A stretch of DNA of 64,000 nucleotides from Sodalis praecaptivus (GTDB lineage Bacteria > Pseudomonadota > Gammaproteobacteria > Enterobacterales > Enterobacteriaceae): positions 1,364,001 through 1,428,000 of the forward strand of contig NZ_CP006569.1 of assembly GCF_000517425.1 (NCBI RefSeq), given 5' to 3'. Both the position numbers and the translations under genes were made by a program. Below the pieces are notes generated by a model that worked only from the letters and a program-made list of their open reading frames with translations, did not search any database and was not told where the DNA came from. This document shows positions 1 through 10,774 of this stretch, piece after piece. Every line of letters starts with the position of its first letter. Position 1 is the first letter of the stretch.

Positions 1-1374
1 CTGCTGCGTCAGCTGATGGGGTATTTTTCCCACGTGCTGTTGACCACGACCGTCGCGGGGTATGAAGGCACCGGGCGCGGTTTTTTGTTGAAGTTTTGCG
101 ATGGGTTGCCGCGCTGGCATCCGCTGGTCCTCGATGCGCCGTTGCGCTGGTCGATAAACGATCCGCTGGAGCGCTGGCTGACGCAGACATTGTTGCTGGA
201 GGATGCTGATGCGCAGATCATTGCCGCCGAACCTGCGCCGCCGGACGCGGATCGCGTCGCCGCCCGCGTGGCGCCTCAGGATAGCGCCATGGGGTCAACA
301 CCGCCTGCCGTCGCTGTGGCATCGGCACCCTCGTCTGCCCCCGGCTTTACATCGGCGGTCCGCACGGGATCCCGGGCGGTGTCAGGGGAGAATCCGTCTG
401 CGCGTGGCATCATGGACGACCGGTGCGCGGCGCGATGGCGCATCGACAGAGTAGGGGCGCTGACGTGGCGGCGCCAGCCTGCGGCGCGGCAGGCGTTTTA
501 CCGGTTGCTTACCCGCGCCCATTACCGCACTTCCCCCATCGACCTGCGCCGTTTAATGGACGCGCCCGGCATGTCGTTTTTTACCGCCCATCAGCACGGT
601 GACATGATGGGGGGGTTATGGCTGGTGGAGGAAGGGGGATTAACGCCGCGCCTGGCGCATGCTGTCTGGGCAGGCTATCGCCGGCCGCCCGGGAGTCTGG
701 TAGCGCAGTCGCTGGCGGCGCACGGGAATCTGTGGCGGGCGCCGCGGCTGCGCTCCCGTCGCATCAGCCGTATCGCCGTGGCGCCGGCGGCGCGCCGTCA
801 CGGCATGGGGCTGGCAATGATTGACCAGGCGGCGCGGCAGGCCGCCAGGGACGAGCGCGATTTTCTCTCGGTTAGTTTTGGCTATACCGCCGCGCTATGG
901 CATTTTTGGCGGCGGGCGGGCTTTCAACTGGTGCGCATGGGGACGCACCGGGAAGCCAGCAGCGGTCTGTATAGCGCCATGGCGCTGCTGCCCCTGAGCG
1001 ACGCGGGGCGCGAGTTGACGCGGCGCGCGGCGGAAGGCTTCGAGCGCGATGGCCGCCTGGCGGCCGGCGAGCAACAGCCGCTCGCTCTGGAGGACTGGCG
1101 CTGTCTGGCGGGTTTTGCCTTCGCTCAGCGGCCGCCGGAAGCCTGCCGCAGCGCGCTTATTCGCCTCATCCGCCACAGCACGCTGCCGCTGCCGGCGCTG
1201 CGCCTGTGGCTAACGCAACCGCTGCCGGACGAGGCGCTGGCGGCGCATTTGGCGCTCAGCGGGAAAAAAGCGCTGTGGCGACGCTGGCGGCAGGAAACGG
1301 CGGCGGCAATGACGGCGGTAGACGCGCGCTTAACGCGCCGCTGGCGATGTTTTAGCCAGCAGCCGACGCGCTAA
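1..1374 (+). CDS. tmcA: tRNA(Met) cytidine acetyltransferase TmcA, C-terminal part
   Basis: The reading frame is open from base 1, so the gene begins upstream of the window; about 457 codons of a protein that is about 670 residues in E. coli are present. TmcA uses ATP and acetyl-CoA to make N4-acetylcytidine at the wobble base of elongator tRNA-Met. What is seen is the end of the helicase-like part (motif FSHVLLTTTVAGYEGTGRG near the start), then a GNAT acetyltransferase fold with an acetyl-CoA loop of the type RIAVAPAARRHGMG (codons about 260-275), and the C-terminal tRNA-binding tail. A low-similarity Ala/Pro/Ser-rich insert follows codon 75. It ends 7 bases before the end of the convergent ypfN. 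Assignment is secure from the motifs and from the neighbouring dapE cluster. Confidence 0.93.
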   Translation: MLRQLMGYFSHVLLTTTVAGYEGTGRGFLLKFCDGLPRWHPLVLDAPLRWSINDPLERWLTQTLLLEDADAQIIAAEPAPPDADRVAARVAPQDSAMGSTPPAVAVASAPSSAPGFTSAVRTGSRAVSGENPSARGIMDDRCAARWRIDRVGALTWRRQPAARQAFYRLLTRAHYRTSPIDLRRLMDAPGMSFFTAHQHGDMMGGLWLVEEGGLTPRLAHAVWAGYRRPPGSLVAQSLAAHGNLWRAPRLRSRRISRIAVAPAARRHGMGLAMIDQAARQAARDERDFLSVSFGYTAALWHFWRRAGFQLVRMGTHREASSGLYSAMALLPLSDAGRELTRRAAEGFERDGRLAAGEQQPLALEDWRCLAGFAFAQRPPEACRSALIRLIRHSTLPLPALRLWLTQPLPDEALAAHLALSGKKALWRRWRQETAAAMTAVDARLTRRWRCFSQQPTR

Positions 1375-1381
1375 GGAAAGG

Positions 1382-1567
1382 TTATTTTTTCTTCGGCCAG
1401 TCATCTTCCTCGTCCCATTGCGCGTTGTTGTCCCGGTGCGGGGGCAACTCGGGACGATTTTTCAGGTAGCTGGTCGCATCCACCCGGCGCAGCGCTTTCA
1501 CGCCGCCTATCAACATGCCTGCCAGAACTAATAACACTACCCACCAATAATCCGCTAACCATCCCAT
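1382..1567 (-). CDS. ypfN: YpfN family small membrane protein
   Basis: A 61-residue protein with one N-terminal membrane helix ([20 protein letters not shown]) followed by a charged tail with the family signature PELPPHRD and an acidic DEEDDWPKK end. The start is the ATG at 1567: it has an AAGGAG ribosome site 7 bases upstream and matches the family N-terminus, whereas the open frame continues further upstream only as overlap with the previous gene. YpfN of E. coli is 66 residues, is of unknown function and lies just downstream of dapE, as here (with one extra gene between). Confidence 0.88.
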   Translation of the reverse strand: MGWLADYWWVVLLVLAGMLIGGVKALRRVDATSYLKNRPELPPHRDNNAQWDEEDDWPKKK

Positions 1568-1571
1568 AGAC

Positions 1572-2246
1572 TTACTCCTTATCGATATTATCAATGTAGC
1601 GCTGGAAGATATCGTCCAGCCGCGGCGCCAGCCACCCACTGCCCGCCACGTCCTGGCCTTGCCAGGCCTCCAGCAGCACGGCGGGCGTCAGCAGCAGCGC
1701 GGCGCGGTCCGCCAGCGGCCGGTAGCTGATGTGCCAGGGCTCCACCGCCACGCCGCCGCGAGCGCGCGCATAGGGGCGGTAGAAGCCGTATTCGCCCAGA
1801 TGCCGGTCAAGCCAGCGGGTGAGCGAGGCGAAACAGCCGCCGGGCAAATACTCCTCGGGCGTAAGCTGCAATTGCGCGCCGGGAGGCAGTAAATCGGGAT
1901 CAAAGATATCCAGATCGGTACCCCAGTGGTGGCGGCTGGCGCCCGGCAACGCCGACCAGCGCAGGATGGCCTCGCAGCGTGGCCCTGTTGCCAGACTCAG
2001 CGCCTCCAGCGGCCGGCTAAAGTGATCCAATAATGGCCGCTGACCGTGAAATTTGCCATTCCAGATGCGCAATTGGCGGTCAAAGTCACGAAAACTGCTG
2101 GCCGGGCGCAGGGAGAACCCCGCTTGTGTCGCCGCTTGCTGCAACCGCGCGAAAGCCGTCGCAGCAAGCGGCTGTAGCCGATGACCCGTTTCCAGCGGGA
2201 TCAAATGCCGGTCGGTGCGGCCGGTCACCGCCAGGGTATCCATCAT
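1572..2246 (-). CDS. M15-family peptidase (VanY/D,D-carboxypeptidase-like)
   Basis: A 224-residue zinc peptidase of the LAS/M15 type that cleaves peptidoglycan stem peptides in known relatives. The zinc signature is visible: [13 protein letters not shown] (His and Asp ligands of the SxHxxGxAxD motif) around residues 120-132 and PWHISYRP (third His ligand) near residue 190; [13 protein letters not shown] is also typical. No signal peptide is apparent, so the site of action is unclear. The ATG at 2246 overlaps the dapE stop (ATGA), indicating translational coupling; a longer in-frame start exists at 2315 but lies inside dapE. It is an extra member of the dapE-ypfN operon compared with E. coli. 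Confidence 0.85.
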   Translation of the reverse strand: MMDTLAVTGRTDRHLIPLETGHRLQPLAATAFARLQQAATQAGFSLRPASSFRDFDRQLRIWNGKFHGQRPLLDHFSRPLEALSLATGPRCEAILRWSALPGASRHHWGTDLDIFDPDLLPPGAQLQLTPEEYLPGGCFASLTRWLDRHLGEYGFYRPYARARGGVAVEPWHISYRPLADRAALLLTPAVLLEAWQGQDVAGSGWLAPRLDDIFQRYIDNIDKE

Positions 2247-3370
2247 AGAACCAATTGTTCCATGATGCGCTGGTACATCCGGCTCAGCAGCTGTAAATCG
2301 GCGGCGCTTACGCACTCGTTGACTTTATGGATGGTGGCGTTGACCGGGCCGAGCTCCACCACCTGCGCGCCCATGCGGGCGATGAACCGGCCATCGGAGG
2401 TGCCGCCGGTGGTTTCCAGGCGCGGCGTTAACTCCTGATAGTGCTCCACCGCGCGCACCGCTGCGTCCACCAGCTCGCCGCGCGCGGTCAGGAACGGCTG
2501 GCCGGATAGCGACCAGTCAATGCGATAGCGCAGCCCATGTTGCTGCATCAATGCTTCTACCCGCTGACGAAGGGTGGCGTCAGAGAGCTCGGTACTGAAA
2601 CGAAAGTTGAATTGCACCTGTAGCTCGCCGGGAATGACATTGTTGCTGCCGGTTCCGGCATGAATATTGGCGATTTGCATCGTCGTGGGCGGGAAAAATT
2701 CATTGCCCTCGTCCCACCGGGTTGCCACCAGTTCCTTCAGCGCGCCCATCGCGCGATGCACGGGGTTCTCCGCCAGATGCGGATAGGCGACATGACCCTG
2801 TACGCCCTCCACCACCATATTGGCGGTGAGCGAGCCGCGCCGGCCGTTTTTGATGATATCACCGACCTGACGGCTGCTGGATGGCTCACCCACCAGGCAA
2901 TAGTCCAGCCGTTCCTGACGGGCCATCAACGCTTCCACCACTTTGACCGTGCCGTCGCGCGCGTCGGCTTCCTCATCGGAGGTGATCAGAAACGCCAGCC
3001 GGCCCTGATGATGCGGATGTTGAGCGACAAACCGTTCGGCGGCCACCACCATGGCGGCCAGCGACCCTTTCATATCCGCCGCGCCGCGGCCGTAGAGCAG
3101 GCCATCACGTAACGTCGGCTCGAACGGCGGGTTATCCCAATGTTGTGTCTCGCCGGTCGGCACCACATCGGTATGGCCGGCGAAGGCCAGGGTGGGGCCC
3201 TCGCCGCGCCAGGCCCAGATGTTAAGGGTGTCGCCGAACGGCATCGGTTCGATGGTGAAACCCAGCGCCCGCAGGCGCGCCGCTATGATCGCCTGGCAGC
3301 CGGCGTCATCAGGGCTTAAGGAGGGGCGTTTGATTAATTGCTGCGCGAGTTCCAATACGGGACAAGACAT
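2243..3370 (-). CDS. dapE: Succinyl-diaminopimelate desuccinylase DapE
   Basis: A 375-residue M20-family metallohydrolase that converts N-succinyl-LL-diaminopimelate to LL-diaminopimelate and succinate in lysine and cell-wall synthesis. The metal-binding motifs are present in order: AGHTDVVP (His ligand, about residue 64), GRGAADMKG (bridging Asp, about 95), TSDEEADA (catalytic Glu-Glu, about 130), and TGGTSDGRF and [12 protein letters not shown] toward the C-terminus. The start at 3370 ([17 protein letters not shown]) matches the family, while the upstream in-frame Met codons lie within yffB. It follows yffB after 1 base and overlaps the next gene by 4. Confidence 0.96.
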   Translation of the reverse strand: MSCPVLELAQQLIKRPSLSPDDAGCQAIIAARLRALGFTIEPMPFGDTLNIWAWRGEGPTLAFAGHTDVVPTGETQHWDNPPFEPTLRDGLLYGRGAADMKGSLAAMVVAAERFVAQHPHHQGRLAFLITSDEEADARDGTVKVVEALMARQERLDYCLVGEPSSSRQVGDIIKNGRRGSLTANMVVEGVQGHVAYPHLAENPVHRAMGALKELVATRWDEGNEFFPPTTMQIANIHAGTGSNNVIPGELQVQFNFRFSTELSDATLRQRVEALMQQHGLRYRIDWSLSGQPFLTARGELVDAAVRAVEHYQELTPRLETTGGTSDGRFIARMGAQVVELGPVNATIHKVNECVSAADLQLLSRMYQRIMEQLVL

Positions 3371-3371
3371 G

Positions 3372-3755
3372 TCAGACCTCGCTGGCGGTAATCTGCTGAT
3401 AATCTTGCGAAGAGAACCCCAGCAGCAGACGGCCATCCGCCATTTGCAACAGGGGACGCTTGATGATGGCCGGTTGGCTGAGCATTAGCGCCGCCGCGCC
3501 GCGCGCGTTGCCGGCCTCGACACGCTGTTGGTCGCTGAGTTTGCGCCAGGTGGTGCCGCGGGTGTTAAGCAGCGGTTGCCAACCCAGGCGGTCGATGAAG
3601 CGCTGCAAAAGGATGGCGTCAAGGCCATCGGCGCGGTAATCGTGAAAGCGGTAGGGCACCTGCCGTTCGTCGAGCCAGCGGCGGGCTTTTTTTACCGTAT
3701 CGCAGTTTTTGATGCCATACAGCGTGGCGATGGGGTGCTGTAAATCGTTGGACAT
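3372..3755 (-). CDS. yffB: ArsC/Spx-family protein YffB
   Basis: A 127-residue thioredoxin-fold protein of the ArsC/Spx/MgsR family. It starts [24 protein letters not shown], where the Cys of GIKNCDT is the single conserved cysteine; KRPLL and the LLGFSSQDY end are typical of YffB. E. coli YffB (about 118 residues) binds glutathione but its role is not settled. The start at 3755 was chosen because it matches the family N-terminus; the frame is open further upstream. It is the first gene of yffB-dapE-peptidase-ypfN. Confidence 0.9.
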   Translation of the reverse strand: MSNDLQHPIATLYGIKNCDTVKKARRWLDERQVPYRFHDYRADGLDAILLQRFIDRLGWQPLLNTRGTTWRKLSDQQRVEAGNARGAAALMLSQPAIIKRPLLQMADGRLLLGFSSQDYQQITASEV

Positions 3756-4610
3756 ACCTAAAGCTACCTTAAGCGGGAAAGGAGGCGCCTGACGGCTCTC
3801 TCTAACGGCCGACCAGGGCAACACAAGGCTCCATGATGAGGGAAAAAGAGCGCGGGATCCAGCGTCGTGGCACGCTTGTGCGGTGGGCGTCGGGGCGAAG
3901 GTTGCCCCGCAGGTGCCGCGGCCGGTTGACGGGATTACGACGGGACAGTGCGGCTGTTAGCGTACGATGGTCGGGTTGTCGGTTGCCCATCGTGCCCATG
4001 GCCGGGGTAATGGCTGGCGCGTTGAGTGTTTTACCCAAGCGATAGCGCCCAAAAGCCGCTGGGTTGTAAAAGCGGCTATGGGTATGGCCGGCGTCACGCT
4101 GCGGTTAACGATCAGCCATTGCTAATCTTAATAATATAAATAAATAATAGATTTAATGATTATTATAACGGCCAACATGTACCCGACGTTTATTACGCCA
4201 AGGGACAGCGATGAATAGAGCGAAATGATGAGAGCGGCTTATGAATAATCGCCGTCGGCGCTGGCCCGGATAAACGCCTGGCTGAAGCGTTGGTGTGGCG
4301 GCTCAAATCCTGGCGCATTCTGCCGGATCTGCGCTGCCGCGCAGGTGACAACTGACATCCGTCCGACGCACCAACGGCGGCGCGACCACGGCGTTAATAT
4401 CCTCGGTTAACAAGTGTTAATACAATTAACAGATATCTTATCAAATATATGTCATCTATTTTACTTTCACTGAATATAGCCCCATAGCACCCGGTTTTGG
4501 TGCCGATTCATTTCTATTTCCGTGTGATGGATCTTATTTTTAGTGCCCTTAAGGGTGTTATTAACCATCGTCTATCGGTATAATGCAACCAGAATAAAGA
4601 TGAGGTGGTT
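3756..4610. other. Gene-poor stretch between yffB and ypfM
   Basis: No convincing coding region is seen in these 855 bases. A short hairpin (AGCCGCT at 4054-4060 paired with AGCGGCT at 4071-4077) lacks a clear T-tract. The half near yffB is GC-rich, while 4110-4610 is AT-rich with several short T/A runs, as expected for promoter DNA. A short open stretch around 4240-4400 on the minus strand resembles the tail of a decayed gene, but I cannot name it. Confidence 0.5.
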
Positions 4611-4697
4611 ATGTTAGATAAAGAATTAGGCAATTGGAAAGATTTTATAGAAGCGATGCTCCGCAACCAGCAGCAGCCTGTGCCGGTAAGCGCTTAA
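4611..4697 (+). CDS. ypfM: YpfM small protein
   Basis: A 28-codon reading frame, MLDKELGNWKDFIEAMLRNQ then QQPVPVSA, preceded by a GAGGT ribosome site 5 bases upstream of the ATG. The core ELGNWKDFIE-MLR is nearly the same as the 19-residue E. coli protein YpfM, which sits in the same acrD-yffB interval. Function is unknown. Here the protein has a C-terminal extension of about 9 residues. Because the match covers almost the whole known protein and the locus agrees, the call is firm despite the small size. Confidence 0.85.
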   Translation: MLDKELGNWKDFIEAMLRNQQQPVPVSA

Positions 4698-5171
4698 GAA
4701 TAACGGAGATGTTGAATAGACAGTGGCCGATTGAATTTTGTTATCCCTTAGCAGCCTGTAGGCATTGATGCCCCCCGGTCGTCCTGCACCGGTTCAGTTG
4801 CCCCTATTATAGGGTAGGCATCCGCTTCTCTGCATTTAATTCGTCACGTTGCCACGTTTGCCAGATTAATTCAGGGCCTGCTTTTCGTTCGCCAGCCAGC
4901 GGTATGCGTTCGCGCGCCGTGAGGGCCTGCCGGTCCAGGGCGTGTTAGCAACGCATACCTAATAGCCGATTGAGCGTCATGAGCAGGGCGATGATCTGGA
5001 TTGTACCCAGACGCTGGGCGATGCTCCCGCGTTGTTATTCGAGGTGCCGGCGGCAATTCTGGCGCCCGCCACCGCCCTTCACCGCCGCGCCGGGAATGAC
5101 CCCGTCACTTAGAGCCTGTCTTTGGCCCGGCGTTCAGCGCGCCGCGCCGGCATTCAAGTTTGTCGCGGATG
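4698..5171. other. Intergenic stretch between ypfM and the acrD stop
   Basis: 474 bases without a supported gene. Short open frames exist on both strands but have no ribosome site, family motif or codon bias. Nothing further recognised. Confidence 0.5.
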
Positions 5172-8100
5172 TTACGGGTGTGGCTCGGTATCCGTGCTAT
5201 CAACGGCGGTCGTCGACACGGCCGGCGGAGTGCCGGGCGTCAACGGGAAACGCCGCCTGATTAACACGTAAAACAGCGGGATAAAAAAGATCGCCAGGAA
5301 AGTGGCGCTTAGCATACCGCCGATGACGCCGGTACCCACCGCATGCTGGCTGGCGGAGCCGGCGCCCTGACTGCTGGCCATCGGCAATACGCCGAAAACG
5401 AACGCCAGCGACGTCATCACTATTGGCCGTAAACGCATGCGCGCCGCCTCAAGGGTCGCCTCCATCAGCGCCATGCCGCGCGTGTGCAGCTCATTGGCGA
5501 ACTCAACAATCAGAATAGCGTTCTTGGCCGAGAGGCCGATGACCGTTAATAGCCCCACTTGGAAATAAACGTCATTGTCCAGGCCGCGGAACCAGGTCGC
5601 CACCAGCGCGCCCAGCACGCCCAATGGAACCACCAGCATGACCGAGAACGGGATCGACCAGCTTTCGTACAGCGCCGCCAGACATAGGAACACCACCAGC
5701 AGCGAGATGGCATACAGCGCCGGCGCTTGGGCGCCCGATAACCGCTCTTGATAAGACATGGCGGTCCATTCCAACCCCAGTACGCCAGGCAATTGGCGCA
5801 CCAGTTTCTCCATCTCGTCCATTGCGGCGCCGCTGCTGACGCCCGGGGCCGCCTCGCCGACGATCTCAAGCGACGCATAACCGTTGTAGCGTTCCAAACG
5901 TGGCGCACCGTATTCCCAGCGCGAACTGGCAAAGGCCGAGAAGGGAACCATACTGCCGCTGCTGTTGCGGACATACCAGCGATAGATATCCTGCGGCAGC
6001 ATGCGATATTTTGCCGCCGCCTGAACATAGACGCGTTTGACCCGCCCGCGATCGAGGAAGTCATTAACGTAACTGGAGCCCCAGGCGGTTTGCAGCGTAT
6101 CGTTGATATCATCCACCGACACCCCGAGCGCCTGCGCCTTGCGCTGATCAATATCGATCTGCAACTGCGGGCTATCATCCAGGCCGTTATGCCGGACACG
6201 GGTAAGTAACGGGGAATTCGTTGCGGCCGTTAACAGTTGGTCCCGGGCCGCCATCAGTGCGTCATGGCCGATGCCGCTATGATCCTCCAGCATCAAATCA
6301 AAGCCGGCGGCATTGCCCAACCCCGAGATGGCCGCCGGGTTATTGGCCAGCACCTTCGCCTCGGGGATCTTGTTAAAGGCTTTAGTCGCGCGTTCGATAA
6401 TGGCAAAGGATGAGCGGTCGGCGCTCGCGCGGTCCTCCCAGTTTTTCAGCCGGATGAACAGGCGCGCCACGTTCTGGCCGTTGCCGCCGGGACCGGCGCC
6501 CACCGTGGAAAATACCGACAGCACATTATCCTTTTCCTGGGTCATGAAATAGTTCTCGACCTTCTCAACCACTTTCAATGTCTGTTGTTGGGTGGAGCCG
6601 ACCGGCAATTGCACTTGCGCCATAAAGACGCCGCGATCTTCGTCGGGCAAAAACGAGGTGGGCAAATGGATAAACATCCATGCCATGACGCCAATCAGCA
6701 GCGCATAAAGCAGCAACCAGCGGGTAGCGCGCTGTATCACGCCGGCCACGCCGCGCTTATAGCGCAGGGCGCTTTGGTTGAAACAGCGGTTGAACCAGCC
6801 GAAAAAGCCGCGTCGGCCGTGATGCTGACCGGCGGGCTGGGGTTTAAGCAGCGTGGCGCACAAGGCGGGCGTCAGGATCATCGCCACCAATACCGACAGC
6901 ACCATCGCCGCCACGATAGTCACGGAAAACTGGCGATAAATGGCGCCGGTGGTGCCGCCGAAAAACGCCATCGGCACAAACACCGCCGAAAGCACCATTG
7001 CGATGCCCACCAGCGCGCCCTGGATCTGGCCCATGGATTTGCGTGTCGCCTCGCGCGGCGACAGCCCCTCCTCGCTCATCACCCGTTCGACGTTCTCCAC
7101 CACGACGATGGCATCGTCCACCAAAAGGCCGATAGCCAGCACCATGGCGAACATGGTGAGGGTATTAATACTGAAATTAAACAAATAGAGCACCGCAAAG
7201 GTGCCCAACAGTACCACCGGGACGGCGATAGTGGGGATAAGCGTGGCGCGAAAGTTTTGCAAAAACAGGTACATCACCAAAAACACCAACACAATGGCTT
7301 CACACAGCGTTTTCACCACATCGCGGATCGAGGCGCTAACGAACGGGGCGGTTTCGTAGGCGATTTTCGCCTCCAGACCGTGGGGAAAGAACGGCTCCAG
7401 CTCCGCGATTTTCTTTTTCACCGCCAGATTGGTTTCCAATTCATTGGCGCCGGAGGCCAATTTGATGCCCATACCCGACGCGGCCATGCCGTTGTAGCGC
7501 GTCAAATAGTCATAGTTTTCCGATCCCAGTTCCACGGTCGCGACATCGCCCAGGGTGATATACGAACCGTCCTGATTAACGCGCAGCGTAATGGCGCGGA
7601 ATTGATCCGGCGTTTCAAGCTGCGCTTGGGCATTGATAGTGGCGTTAAGGGCCTGATTGTCCACCGCGGGGGTGCCGCCGAGCTGGCCGACCGCTACCTG
7701 GCTGTTCTGCGCCTCGATGGCCGACACCACATCATCGGTAGTCAAACCGTAGTTATTCATTTGATCGGGGTTGAGCCAGATACGCATCGCATACTGCGAG
7801 CCGTAGGCATCGATACTGCCGACGCCGCTGACCCGGCTTACCGGATCCTGTACGTGGCTAACCACATAGTCGGCGATGTCCTGCTTATCCATGGATCCAT
7901 CGGTCGAGACGAAAGCCACCATCATCAAATTGGTGTCGCCGGTTTTGCTTACGGTTACGCCCTGGCTTTGTACCGCCTGCGGCAAGCGGCGCTGCGCGGC
8001 CTGCAATTGATTTTGTACCTGCTGCATGGCTTCATTGGGATCGGTGCCCGCCAAAAAGGTCAGCGTGGTGGTGGCGCGGCCGGTATTGGTACTTTGCGAG

Positions 8101-8336
8101 GCCATATACAACAGATTATCGAGGCCGGTCATATTCTGTTCGATAATCTGGGTAACGGTATTTTCCAGCGTTTGCGCAGAAGCGCCGGGATAATTGGACG
8201 AAATACGGATCGTCGGCGGCGCCAGCCGGGGATATTGCTCAATCGGCAGCGATATGATGGCCATCACGCCAGTCAGGCAGACAATAATTGCCAGCACCCA
8301 GGCAAAAATAGGGCGATCAACAAAAAAATTAGCCAT
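5172..8336 (-). CDS. acrD: RND multidrug efflux pump AcrD
   Basis: A 1,054-residue inner-membrane RND transporter, which exports drugs using the proton gradient together with a periplasmic adaptor and an outer-membrane channel. Twelve membrane helices are expected; the first (residues 9-28) follows [13 protein letters not shown]. The proton-relay residues are seen: Asp407-Asp408 in [15 protein letters not shown] and Lys938 in [11 protein letters not shown]. Similarity to E. coli AcrD (aminoglycoside and anionic drug pump, 1,037 residues) is high throughout, and the place next to ypfM-yffB-dapE is the acrD locus. The C-terminus is about 15 residues longer (Thr/Pro-rich). No adaptor gene is adjacent, as in E. 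coli, where AcrD uses AcrA from elsewhere. Confidence 0.95.
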   Translation of the reverse strand: MANFFVDRPIFAWVLAIIVCLTGVMAIISLPIEQYPRLAPPTIRISSNYPGASAQTLENTVTQIIEQNMTGLDNLLYMASQSTNTGRATTTLTFLAGTDPNEAMQQVQNQLQAAQRRLPQAVQSQGVTVSKTGDTNLMMVAFVSTDGSMDKQDIADYVVSHVQDPVSRVSGVGSIDAYGSQYAMRIWLNPDQMNNYGLTTDDVVSAIEAQNSQVAVGQLGGTPAVDNQALNATINAQAQLETPDQFRAITLRVNQDGSYITLGDVATVELGSENYDYLTRYNGMAASGMGIKLASGANELETNLAVKKKIAELEPFFPHGLEAKIAYETAPFVSASIRDVVKTLCEAIVLVFLVMYLFLQNFRATLIPTIAVPVVLLGTFAVLYLFNFSINTLTMFAMVLAIGLLVDDAIVVVENVERVMSEEGLSPREATRKSMGQIQGALVGIAMVLSAVFVPMAFFGGTTGAIYRQFSVTIVAAMVLSVLVAMILTPALCATLLKPQPAGQHHGRRGFFGWFNRCFNQSALRYKRGVAGVIQRATRWLLLYALLIGVMAWMFIHLPTSFLPDEDRGVFMAQVQLPVGSTQQQTLKVVEKVENYFMTQEKDNVLSVFSTVGAGPGGNGQNVARLFIRLKNWEDRASADRSSFAIIERATKAFNKIPEAKVLANNPAAISGLGNAAGFDLMLEDHSGIGHDALMAARDQLLTAATNSPLLTRVRHNGLDDSPQLQIDIDQRKAQALGVSVDDINDTLQTAWGSSYVNDFLDRGRVKRVYVQAAAKYRMLPQDIYRWYVRNSSGSMVPFSAFASSRWEYGAPRLERYNGYASLEIVGEAAPGVSSGAAMDEMEKLVRQLPGVLGLEWTAMSYQERLSGAQAPALYAISLLVVFLCLAALYESWSIPFSVMLVVPLGVLGALVATWFRGLDNDVYFQVGLLTVIGLSAKNAILIVEFANELHTRGMALMEATLEAARMRLRPIVMTSLAFVFGVLPMASSQGAGSASQHAVGTGVIGGMLSATFLAIFFIPLFYVLIRRRFPLTPGTPPAVSTTAVDSTDTEPHP

Positions 8337-8550
8337 CCAGTCATAACCTCAAGGCAATAGCTTATCGGGTCGGCGCTACGCGACCCTTCGCACAGGTGCC
8401 CTGTACTTTACCCGTCTGTTACGGATAAAACGTGGAGAAATAAAGGAGATATTGTAAAAAACTGATCCCTTAGACTGGCCTGACGCCGCGGGGCGTATTA
8501 GGTTATGATCATTTTTACGCGATTCTCCTGAAACCACCATCGGAAAGATT

Positions 8551-9135
8551 ATGTCTTTTAAGATTAAAATCATTGAAAATACGTTGTTATCTCAGCATTG
8601 GTTTGTGCTGCGCAAAATTGTCTACGATCTGATGAAAAAAGACGGCGGCAGCCAGCGTCAGATGCGAGAAGTGTACGACCGCGGCAACGGTGCGACAATA
8701 TTGCTGTATCACCGCGGCAAAAACAGCGTGGTGTTAATCCGCCAGTTCCGCATGCCGACCTATATCAATGGCAATGCCGACGGTATGTTGATTGAAACCT
8801 GTGCCGGCCTGCTGGACGATGACTCTCCCGAGGAGTGTATCAGACGCGAAGCGATGGAGGAGACCGGCTTTGCGGTGGGCGAAGTGGAAAAACTGTTTTC
8901 GGCCTATATGTCCCCAGGCGGCGTGACCGAGCTGGTACATTTCTTTGCCGCCGAATATGACGATACGTCGCGCCGCAACGCCGGCGGCGGGGTTGAGGAT
9001 GAGGTTATCGAGGTTATCGAGATGCCTTTCCCGCAAGCGTTGGCGATGGTGCGCGATGGACGCATCTGCGATGGCAAAACGATTATGTTATTGCAGCAGG
9101 CCCAGCTTCGCGGCTGGTTGACGGCGGCCGAGTAA
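8551..9135 (+). CDS. nudK: GDP-mannose pyrophosphatase NudK
   Basis: A 194-residue Nudix hydrolase that in E. coli splits GDP-mannose to GMP and mannose-1-phosphate. The Nudix box (GX5EX7REUXEEXGU) is intact from [22 protein letters not shown] (about residues 86-107), and [14 protein letters not shown] and NAGGGVEDE are the NudK/ADP-ribose pyrophosphatase sub-family marks. Start at 8551 has a GGAAAG ribosome site. It is divergent from acrD across 214 bases, and next to the tkt/tal region as in E. coli, with the ankyrin island inserted on its far side. Confidence 0.93.
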   Translation: MSFKIKIIENTLLSQHWFVLRKIVYDLMKKDGGSQRQMREVYDRGNGATILLYHRGKNSVVLIRQFRMPTYINGNADGMLIETCAGLLDDDSPEECIRREAMEETGFAVGEVEKLFSAYMSPGGVTELVHFFAAEYDDTSRRNAGGGVEDEVIEVIEMPFPQALAMVRDGRICDGKTIMLLQQAQLRGWLTAAE

Positions 9136-9146
9136 CGGCCGCGCGC

Positions 9147-9185
9147 AAAAAATGCCCGGCGCACGGAGAGCGGCAGCCGGCGGGC
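9147..9185 (-). terminator. Possible terminator after the first ankyrin gene
   Basis: On the minus strand an imperfect GC-rich hairpin (GCCCG at 9181-9185 region paired with CGGGC at 9154-9158) begins just past the stop codon of the ankyrin gene and is followed by six T residues (9147-9152 as A on the plus strand). Good position, imperfect stem. Confidence 0.5.
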
Positions 9186-10774
9186 TAGTGCATTTCACGA
9201 TAGCGCCGATCGCGATGCTCAAAAATCAAACGGACAATCTGATCATGCCCCTGCGATAAGGCGCACATCGCAGGGGTTAAGCCGGCATGGTTGATTCTAT
9301 CGACGTCAATGTCCGCCGCCCGCAATAATCGCCGGACCATCGCCGTCTTACCGTTGCTGGCCGCGATGTGCAGGGGGCTGTCTCCCGCCAGGTTCACCGC
9401 GTTAACCGCCGCGCCGTGTTGTGCCAGCAGATCCACCACGTAGGATAATCGTCGCTGCTGCATCGCCAGATGCAGCGCGGTGTTGCCCTGAGCGTCGCGT
9501 AACGCGGCGTCCGTCGCCGGATGAGCCAGGATATTACGATGCAGCGCCGGATTTTTCTTGCTTATTGCTATCATTAACGCCGTCATCCCGTTCTGATCTT
9601 GGCGGTTAACGTCGGTGCGGGCGTCGCTAAGCAGCAATGCTTGCCTGTCCACCTTACCGTTTCGGGTAGCGCACATCAGCGGCGAGGCGCCGTACATATC
9701 AGCGCAATTGACGTCAATATCTTCTCGGCAAATCAAGGCGGCCATCGTGGCGGCGCGGCCGGAATCCGTGGCCAACCACAGCGCGGTGCGATGTTGCGGG
9801 TTGACGCTATTCACATCGATGCCCGTCACGTTGAGCAGGACCTGGCACAGCCTAATGTCAACCTGATGTACCGCATACATTAACGGCGTCCAGCCCCGTT
9901 CATCCTGAAGATTACTATCCACGCTGCCGCGGGCGGCGATCGCTTGCACGACAGCGTGATTGCCCGACAGGACGCCCAGATGCAGCAGCGTTTCCCGGTT
10001 CGGTGTGACCACCGTGAGACTGGCGTTATGGTTGAGCAAGGCGTCGACCGCTTCCGCGCGCCCGTTGCGCACGGCATGTTGCAGCGCGGTGAGGTGATGA
10101 GCATCCGGCGCGTCGATCGCCGGGTTATTGCGCAGCCAGGCGTTAACGCAGGGGATGTCTCCCTGCTCGGCGGCTTCCGACAGGGTAAGGGGAAGGGGGG
10201 CAGGTGGGGTATGCCGTGCGCCGGTATACTCGGCACGACAGCGCGAGGCCCCGACGGGTGGCGGGGTGACTGGTGAAAACAGCCGCGTTTCCTCAAGGCG
10301 GTGCATTGTCGGCAGTCGTTTCGTACGCCGGATGGGACGCTTGAGCTGGTCCTCAACATGGGCCGGCCGGGGAGTGGAATCAGGGTGAGGCAATCTCGAG
10401 CTGGCGCAGGCCGGCTGCCGGGCTAACGCTGAGCGATGCGACCCCTTTGGCGCTCTGGTGAAGAGTGATCCGGGGGCTAAATTGCCGGGCAGGGGCTGCG
10501 ACGACGGCGCGATACGCGTACCGCGAAGCGCGCCCACGCCCCGCGCGTCACGCGTTTGCGGCATTGAACGGGGTTCGGGGACGGCGATTACGGCGCTAAG
10601 TTGGTTCAGTAGCAACAGTCCCACGAATACCATCGGTATCGGGCGCGACGGCAATGCATCCCCACACCGGGTATTAGGACGATGAGGCGTTTGGCGGCGG
10701 TAATGGGACGGGAGCGGTGGGCGCAGATGATGCATCCCAATATGGCGACGATAGGAAGGTAATTCATTCGACAT
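9185..10774 (-). CDS. Ankyrin-repeat protein with long signal-like leader (Ank1)
   Basis: A 529-residue protein. Residues 1-44 are a basic leader (MSNELPSYRRHIGMHH...PSR), residues 48-64 a hydrophobic segment (MVFVGLLLLNQLSAVIA) ending in a signal-peptidase-like site, residues 65-185 a low-complexity Pro/Arg/Ser linker, and residues about 190-520 about ten ankyrin repeats (recurring TALxxAxxxG and DVNxxDxxG). Start at 10774: AGGAGG lies 4 bases upstream. It is a clear paralogue of the gene at 18506 (shared VDALLNHNASLTVVT and LLNVTGIDVN segments) and shares its leader with the giant gene next door. Function unknown; ankyrin repeats bind proteins and a secreted host-interaction role is an inference. 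Confidence 0.85.
   Translation of the reverse strand: MSNELPSYRRHIGMHHLRPPLPSHYRRQTPHRPNTRCGDALPSRPIPMVFVGLLLLNQLSAVIAVPEPRSMPQTRDARGVGALRGTRIAPSSQPLPGNLAPGSLFTRAPKGSHRSALARQPACASSRLPHPDSTPRPAHVEDQLKRPIRRTKRLPTMHRLEETRLFSPVTPPPVGASRCRAEYTGARHTPPAPLPLTLSEAAEQGDIPCVNAWLRNNPAIDAPDAHHLTALQHAVRNGRAEAVDALLNHNASLTVVTPNRETLLHLGVLSGNHAVVQAIAARGSVDSNLQDERGWTPLMYAVHQVDIRLCQVLLNVTGIDVNSVNPQHRTALWLATDSGRAATMAALICREDIDVNCADMYGASPLMCATRNGKVDRQALLLSDARTDVNRQDQNGMTALMIAISKKNPALHRNILAHPATDAALRDAQGNTALHLAMQQRRLSYVVDLLAQHGAAVNAVNLAGDSPLHIAASNGKTAMVRRLLRAADIDVDRINHAGLTPAMCALSQGHDQIVRLIFEHRDRRYREMH

Noticed and set aside
6585-8360. 591-codon open frame opposite acrD
   Set aside because: It is a frame shadow of acrD in GC-rich DNA: His/Arg/Gln-rich, no family motif, no ribosome site, and acrD itself is certain.
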